NCBI GenBank assembly: GCA_045643185.1
Contig: JAZUKH010000192.1
Span: forward strand, 1 to 10,545
Direction: 5' to 3'
Origin: RGIG464 sp045643185
GTDB taxonomy: Bacteria > Myxococcota_A > Bradymonadia > UBA4248
Length of the DNA stretch: 10,545 nt
The position numbers were made by a program, and so were the translations under genes. Under the pieces are notes generated by a model that saw only the letters and a program-made list of their open reading frames with translations, was not told the DNA's origin and made no database searches. Of the stretch, positions 6,846 to 10,545 are shown in pieces (position 1 is the stretch's first letter; each line of letters opens with the position of its first letter).

Positions 6846-7595
6846 TTATTTCACATTAGGAACGGCGCTGTACAACGCCTTGAGCGGATCACATTCGCGC
6901 CCGTAAACGAACGCCTTGGTAAGGTCACGCGACACCTCGTTGACCGCGTTCAGACCTATGGCTCCGTCGCCATTGCCCTTACGCCAACTCATGCGCTGCT
7001 CGTTTTCGCGTTCCCATTGAGCCTGGACGATCAACAAACTTTCGAGATCAGGCGGCACTTCGAACTGCTCGAACAACTTGTAGAGCACGTAACCCGTCGC
7101 TTCGGCGTCGTTGCAGGCACGGTGTGCGCCTTCGAGCGACAAACCAAGACGTTCGACGACCGAACCAAGGTTATTCTTCTTGTTCGGAAAAAAGTAGTTC
7201 GCAAAGACGAGCGGGTCGAGCGTCGGGTTCTGATCCGGCCACGCTTTGCCAAGTTGAAGCAGTTTGTGCGTGATAAATGGGCGGTCAAAGCCGATGTTGT
7301 AGGCCACCAGACCATGACCGGAAAAAGCTTCGAGCACATCATCGGCTATATCGCGAAACTTTGGCTGTCCCTCAACCATGTCAGGCGTAATATGCGTTAA
7401 ATCCTGAATCTCTTTGGGGATTTCGCATTCTGGATCGAGGATCCAGTTAAATTCTTTCACTTTTTGGCCGTGTTCAAAGTGAACGATACCAATTTCGAGT
7501 ATTTCACAGGTGTTGAAGTCAAAACCGGTCGTTTCAATATCGAAAACGGCGAGGGGAAGATCTGCCCATAATTTTGGCCAATGCGCATCGGACAT
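6846..7595 (-). CDS. DEDDh-family 3'-5' exonuclease (DnaQ-like)
   Basis: This 249-residue protein has all three exonuclease motifs of the DnaQ/epsilon superfamily. ExoI is FDIETTG (D19, E21), ExoII is AYNIGFDRPF (D104), and ExoIII is HRACNDAEAT (H158, D163), which gives the DEDDh set of two-metal catalytic residues. The spacing is that of the proofreading epsilon subunit and of stand-alone RNase T/ExoX-type nucleases. A C-terminal tail of about 70 residues (180-249) has no motif I recognise; I do not see the clamp-binding or polymerase-binding segments clearly. It is the first gene of the exonuclease/DJ-1/sulfatase-like operon. No strong Shine-Dalgarno precedes the ATG (GGTGATCCAAC). A role in DNA repair or end trimming is plausible. 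True replicative epsilon is possible but not supported by the neighbours. Confidence 0.92.
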   Translation of the reverse strand: MSDAHWPKLWADLPLAVFDIETTGFDFNTCEILEIGIVHFEHGQKVKEFNWILDPECEIPKEIQDLTHITPDMVEGQPKFRDIADDVLEAFSGHGLVAYNIGFDRPFITHKLLQLGKAWPDQNPTLDPLVFANYFFPNKKNNLGSVVERLGLSLEGAHRACNDAEATGYVLYKLFEQFEVPPDLESLLIVQAQWERENEQRMSWRKGNGDGAIGLNAVNEVSRDLTKAFVYGRECDPLKALYSAVPNVK

Positions 7596-7643
7596 GTTGG
7601 ATCACCGGGTGGGAAGAGCGTTTTAAGCGCCAAATAACATAAA

Positions 7644-7682
7644 GCGCCCGGCGTATTCTGGTTATCCAGAATAGCCGGGCGC
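7644..7682. repeat. REP-like hairpin A
   Basis: A 17-bp stem: GCGCCCGGC (7644-7652) and TATTCTGG (7654-7661) pair with CCAGAATA (7666-7673) and GCCGGGCGC (7674-7682) around the loop TTAT. One G (7653) is unpaired between the outer and inner parts of the stem. On the minus strand TTTATGTTATTT follows, so partial terminator function after the methyltransferase gene is possible. Confidence 0.85.
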
Positions 7683-7686
7683 AAAA

Positions 7687-7716
7687 GGCCGTATTTGCCC
7701 AACGGGCAAATAGGCC
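7687..7716. repeat. REP-like hairpin B
   Basis: A 13-bp stem: GGCC (7687-7690) and TATTTGCCC (7692-7700) pair with GGGCAAATA and GGCC (7704-7716) around AAC. One G (7691) is unpaired in the same position as in hairpin A, directly before TAT. It lies 4 bases from hairpin A. Confidence 0.85.
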
Positions 7717-7725
7717 GTTGGGCGT

Positions 7726-7751
7726 CGCCGTATCGCCAGCGGCGATAGGCG
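7726..7751. repeat. REP-like hairpin C
   Basis: An 11-bp stem: CGCC (7726-7729) and TATCGCC (7731-7737) pair with GGCGATA and GGCG (7741-7751) around AGC. G7730 is unpaired, again directly before TAT. It lies 9 bases from hairpin B and about 28 bases beyond the stop codon of the methyltransferase gene on the minus strand. Confidence 0.85.
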
Positions 7752-7779
7752 CGCCGAAACACAAAATACCGCAGAACGA

Positions 7780-9627
7780 CTAGAATTCGAGTTCTTTAAA
7801 GATGTGAAGCATCTTGTAGGCGTGCGGCACGAGACCACTCACGCGGTCTTCAGCCGGTTCGTAGTTGACTTCCGTCACGTTCGAGCGGCCGGCTTTGGCC
7901 AAAATAGCCTCAAACTCAGCCTGCGTATAAGGTTTGTGTTCGAGTTTGACGTCGTGTTCGGCGAGCAACTGACGAAGCGCCTTGAACTGCGAGCGCGTCG
8001 TCGCAAACATTTTGACATCGCGGTCGAGGTCAAGGTCTTCCATCCAATACGAAGACGTTGCGTTGAAGCCGAGTTTCTTGGCAGCCTGTTTGAGCACACC
8101 AAAATGCTGTGCATAGGCGATGCAGCCGTCTTCGAAGGTCTGAACGGGGTATTTGATGTCTTCGCCAAATTCAACGAGGAACATGTGGGTCGAGAATTTG
8201 GCGAGTTTGGCGAGTCGACCGATGAGGCGAAGCGAGCCACTGTTGAGCAGAAAATCTTCGGGTGCATCCACGAGATTGAGTTTGTAACGAATGATGAGGT
8301 TGACGGCATCGCCTTCGCCGATGAACGTGATCTTGCTCGCATCGGAGTGCGCGGCGCCACGTTCGCCGATATCGGGCTGATCTTCGTCATCCTCTTCATC
8401 TTCCTCATCATCACCGCCGCCCATGGCCATTTTGCGCACGTTGACCGACGGCAGATTCGCCATGAATTCGTTGCTGTAAATGATGTCAAACTTCTGGTCG
8501 ACGAGGATCTGGTCGATCGCTTCAATGTCACCGGTCACGATGGTCACGTTTTTGAGATCGGCGACGGCCGCCTTGATCGCATCGGCTTCTTTTTCGTCGG
8601 CAAGGAACATGGTGTAGCGGATCGTCGTATCAGGCGCGATCTGGCGGGCGGCTTCGATGAATTCGCGCGCCGTCACGGCTTCACAAGCCCCCACTTCGAG
8701 CACATCACACGTTTCTCCCGAAATGCCGGCATGTTTGGACACGACTTCGGCGACGGCCTTACCGTAGCTGCGGCCTTTGAGCGCCGCATGCGGTGCCGCA
8801 AACAGCGACGAAAGGCGCGCGCCCTTGCGATCCAGTTCGATCGCAGCCGCATCCACAGGAATGTACGTCAGGTTGCGCGGCAAAACGCGGACAGGCGCCG
8901 TCCATTTTTCGGTCACGTTGCCCTCTTCGTCGCAGATCGTGCGCACGCGTTCGGTCACTTTTTCGTAAGGCATCGTCGAAATCAGGTACGGCGGCACGCC
9001 AAAACGCTTGCCACGGAAGTTTCCGCACGGTTCCGCCGACAGTTTGACGGCCTGAACGTCGCAATGCGTCCACAGCGCAAGCGTCGCTTCGATGCGAATT
9101 TTCGTGTCTTCGACCGATTCGCCATGTTTCTCAGCCAGTTCCGCCGCAATGTCCTCGGTCGCCTTTGTGCCGTTGATGTAGCTCCAAAGTTCCGATTCCC
9201 AGGCATCCAGCTCGATGCGCGCAACGCGATCACGTGACTGCGAGTCAAAAACGTAGATCACGACCGCTTTGTCGTTCGTCTGATCGACCGTGATCCAGCG
9301 CGCCGTCGTCGGATACATCGCCATCGTCTTGTTCGTCTCAAATTCTGCATTCGGAATCAAACACGACAACGGTCTGAACACCGACAAAAAGTTTTCGATC
9401 GTCTCGCGCCCAAAGATCTCACCAAACTGACCTTCCACATCCTCCGCGGTGCGCGGCGTTTCGTGAAAATATTCCAGAAAATCGACAAGATCTTCGCTCA
9501 TCTTCAAAATGTACCCATAAAGATTATGGTACACGAAGAAATCCTCACCATTCTGAAAATAATCGACATTCGGTGACAGATAAAGCGTGTCGTCAAAAAG
9601 CGGCGCCTGCGTTTCGTTTTCGGCCAT
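7780..9627 (-). CDS. Tandem PqqD/RRE-like domains fused to a MidA-like methyltransferase domain
   Basis: This is a 615-residue soluble protein with no signal or membrane segment. Residues about 16-91 and 108-196 each look like a PqqD-type winged-helix domain: beta strands, then a helix (MSEDLVDFLEYF; LDAWESELWSYI), then a T..ED(V/I)...F/L helix. This is the fold used as RiPP recognition element. Residues about 285-500 resemble the MidA/NDUFAF7 (DUF185) methyltransferase group: VLEVGAC (309-315), IIYSNEFMANLP (382-393, like NE-LDNLP) and FLVEFGED (483-490, in the place of the family's IDYG). The SAM loop lacks the usual GxGxG, so activity is uncertain. An acidic run (D406-D416) interrupts the domain. 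AGGAG lies 6 nt before the ATG. It has no close operon partner: 184 bp separate it from the exonuclease gene. A protein or peptide methyltransferase is possible; no precursor peptide or maturase is seen nearby. Confidence 0.7.
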   Translation of the reverse strand: MAENETQAPLFDDTLYLSPNVDYFQNGEDFFVYHNLYGYILKMSEDLVDFLEYFHETPRTAEDVEGQFGEIFGRETIENFLSVFRPLSCLIPNAEFETNKTMAMYPTTARWITVDQTNDKAVVIYVFDSQSRDRVARIELDAWESELWSYINGTKATEDIAAELAEKHGESVEDTKIRIEATLALWTHCDVQAVKLSAEPCGNFRGKRFGVPPYLISTMPYEKVTERVRTICDEEGNVTEKWTAPVRVLPRNLTYIPVDAAAIELDRKGARLSSLFAAPHAALKGRSYGKAVAEVVSKHAGISGETCDVLEVGACEAVTAREFIEAARQIAPDTTIRYTMFLADEKEADAIKAAVADLKNVTIVTGDIEAIDQILVDQKFDIIYSNEFMANLPSVNVRKMAMGGGDDEEDEEDDEDQPDIGERGAAHSDASKITFIGEGDAVNLIIRYKLNLVDAPEDFLLNSGSLRLIGRLAKLAKFSTHMFLVEFGEDIKYPVQTFEDGCIAYAQHFGVLKQAAKKLGFNATSSYWMEDLDLDRDVKMFATTRSQFKALRQLLAEHDVKLEHKPYTQAEFEAILAKAGRSNVTEVNYEPAEDRVSGLVPHAYKMLHIFKELEF

Positions 9628-9633
9628 GAGAAA

Positions 9634-9638
9634 CTCCT
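9634..9638 (-). promoter_or_regulatory. Strong ribosome binding site of the methyltransferase-like gene
   Basis: TTAGGAG precedes the ATG with six bases between AGGAG and the start codon. The same TTAGGAG precedes the lipoprotein gene (AGGAG at 2054-2058), while the other genes here have weak sites or rely on overlap with the upstream gene. Confidence 0.75.
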
Positions 9639-9680
9639 AAAAGTAAGTGTTTGACGCAAAAATACTCGCCATCAAACGAT

Positions 9681-9708
9681 GATATAAAAAAGCTTATCGC
9701 TGATACAA
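9681..9708 (-). promoter_or_regulatory. Possible sigma-70-type promoter of the methyltransferase-like gene
   Basis: In the AT-rich stretch upstream of the gene, TTGTAT (9703-9708, minus strand) and TATATC (9681-9686) are spaced by 16 bases; TATCAT (9679-9684) with 18 bases is an alternative. It would leave a leader of roughly 45 bases before the start codon. The match to consensus is modest. Confidence 0.3.
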
Positions 9709-9729
9709 ATCTGATTTCTTTTTTGGGGA

Positions 9730-9812
9730 GGGGGGAAGCGTCCCCCCACGCGGCTATTGGCTTTGCCAATACGCCGCGCCCCCCTCTTCTGGCAGAGCCC
9801 GCAACCTGCGGC
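9730..9812 (+). repeat. Composite G-tract/palindrome element, copy 2 (short form)
   Basis: It starts with GGGGGGAAGCGTCCCCCC (9730-9747), then ACGCGGCTATTGGC, loop TTT, GCCAATACGCCGCG (palindrome 9749-9778, one unpaired C at 9772), then CCCCCCTCT and finally CCTGCGGC (9805-9812). Order and sequence of the end blocks match the minus strand of 2112-2266; only the interior differs (11 bases, TGGC-TTT-GCCA, against about 100). It touches the stop codon of the FHA gene. On the minus strand A-rich rather than T-rich sequence follows, so it is not a classic terminator of that gene. Confidence 0.75.
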
Positions 9813-10543
9813 TAACGCCGCGGCCTGAGCCGCATCAACTGGTTGCCGATCAGGAACGTGATCGTTTGATTTTTGACGGAAATCGGCTTTTGAATGCGCA
9901 AAAAAGTGCCGTTTGAACTGTCAAGGTCGCTCAAAAGCACGCGGTCATTGTCGTATGAGACCATGGCGTGCAGCCCCGAAACAAAGCTGTCGCGCTCAAA
10001 CAAGATATTCGCTCTCACGCGTCCCAACGTCACGCTTTCGCCCCACAGGCGATACACGCTGCCCTCGGTGTACGCGCCCATCACGACGCGCAGATAACCC
10101 CACCCTTTTCGCTCTTCACCGCCGTTGATCTCCGTGTCGTCATCGCCACTCGCCGTCAGAATGATCTGCTCCGACGAGCCTTTGACAAAGCACAGGCGCT
10201 CTTCACCAATACGAAATTCGCTGCCGTTCACCAGCTCCGCGCTCTCACCGCTCAGGCGAATAAACACGCCGTTCAAACTTTGCGCGTCTTCCAACGTCAC
10301 TTTGTCGCCTTCACAGACGATTCGGCAGTGAAGCGGATTCACACAGCGGTCAACGCGCATCGTCACCGACGAAAAACGACCGATGTCGTTGCTGCCTTCA
10401 AGCAACGCGATCTCTTCACCTTCGCTACCGTCATCTTTCACGTGATGCAAAATGAACTGGGCCGGCATTTTCAAGGATTTCGTCGCGTTGCCCGTCACAA
10501 AACTGACTTTTTCAAGCGCCACACTCGACTGTCGCACGGACAT
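9812..10543 (-). CDS. Tandem forkhead-associated (FHA) domain protein, possibly incomplete at its N terminus
   Basis: At least 243 residues with two FHA domains, which bind phosphothreonine peptides in signalling by Ser/Thr kinases. Domain 2 (about 148-238) keeps all core residues: LGR (R175), SGLHA (S189, H192) and SSNGT (N211, G212). Domain 1 (about 28-120) keeps IGR (R56), H72 and N91-G92, but the usual SRxH serine is N69, so its phosphopeptide binding may be altered. The linker (121-147) is acidic. No signal peptide or membrane segment is seen. The ATG at 10543 lies 2 bases from the window end, so the frame may continue. M26 (10468) is an alternative start just before domain 1. No partner kinase is visible in the window. 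Multi-FHA proteins are frequent in Myxococcota. Confidence 0.9.
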   Translation of the reverse strand: MSVRQSSVALEKVSFVTGNATKSLKMPAQFILHHVKDDGSEGEEIALLEGSNDIGRFSSVTMRVDRCVNPLHCRIVCEGDKVTLEDAQSLNGVFIRLSGESAELVNGSEFRIGEERLCFVKGSSEQIILTASGDDDTEINGGEERKGWGYLRVVMGAYTEGSVYRLWGESVTLGRVRANILFERDSFVSGLHAMVSYDNDRVLLSDLDSSNGTFLRIQKPISVKNQTITFLIGNQLMRLRPRR

Positions 10544-10545
10544 AC

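Noticed and set aside
6261..7400. A 379-codon open frame on the plus strand
   Set aside because: Antisense to the DJ-1 and exonuclease genes, both of which have clear catalytic motifs on the other strand.
7596..7779. A small protein or RiPP precursor in the gap before the exonuclease gene
   Set aside because: The frames there only translate the three hairpins; no leader-like peptide or ribosome binding site is seen.
7804..9237. A 477-codon open frame on the plus strand
   Set aside because: Antisense to the methyltransferase-like gene, with a composition dominated by F, R, H and V repeats of the shadow type and no motif.

Overview
The window carries seven protein-coding genes, all on the minus strand, separated by gaps that hold palindromic or tandem repeats. 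Gene content suggests an uncultured, moderately GC-rich Gram-negative bacterium of the deltaproteobacterial/Myxococcota type: lipobox lipoproteins, Stig1-like NCGxCGxxC cysteine repeats, a tandem-FHA protein and a eukaryote-like steroid 5-alpha-reductase. The DUF6273-like domain is best known to me from gut Firmicutes, so a host-associated Myxococcota relative is possible. The taxonomic call is inference.

In the direction of transcription (right to left): 10543-9812 encodes a tandem-FHA protein that may be cut by the window edge. 9627-7780 encodes an unusual protein with two PqqD/RRE-like domains, a MidA-like methyltransferase domain with a degenerate SAM loop, and an acidic insert. 7595-4132 is a tight three-gene operon: a DEDDh 3'-5' exonuclease, a DJ-1/YajL-type protein starting 3 nt after the exonuclease stop, and a lipoprotein with a sulfatase-like domain whose ATG overlaps the DJ-1 stop. 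That sulfatase-like domain has lost the formylglycine cysteine and other key residues, so it looks like a pseudoenzyme. 3927-3193 is a PlsC acyltransferase. 3041-2271 is a steroid 5-alpha-reductase homologue with most of the human active-site residues. 2049-226 is a modular cysteine-rich surface lipoprotein ending in a DUF6273-like domain.

The non-coding part is the most unusual. Immediately after the stop codons lie several repeat structures: a 23-bp tandem array after the lipoprotein gene; a composite G-tract/palindrome element after the reductase gene, with a second copy in opposite orientation after the FHA gene; three consecutive hairpins after the methyltransferase gene, each with an unpaired G at the same place; and three 28-29 bp palindromic repeats overlapping the stop of the sulfatase-like gene. 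The composite elements and the three hairpins share a CTAT...ATACG signature inside stems whose other bases differ but still pair, so they look like one REP/BIME-like family not tied to one sequence.

I see no tRNA, rRNA, CRISPR array, transposase or complete defence system. Functional links between the transcription units are weak. The reductase and PlsC suggest lipid or sterol metabolism, and the two lipoproteins suggest cell-envelope roles.
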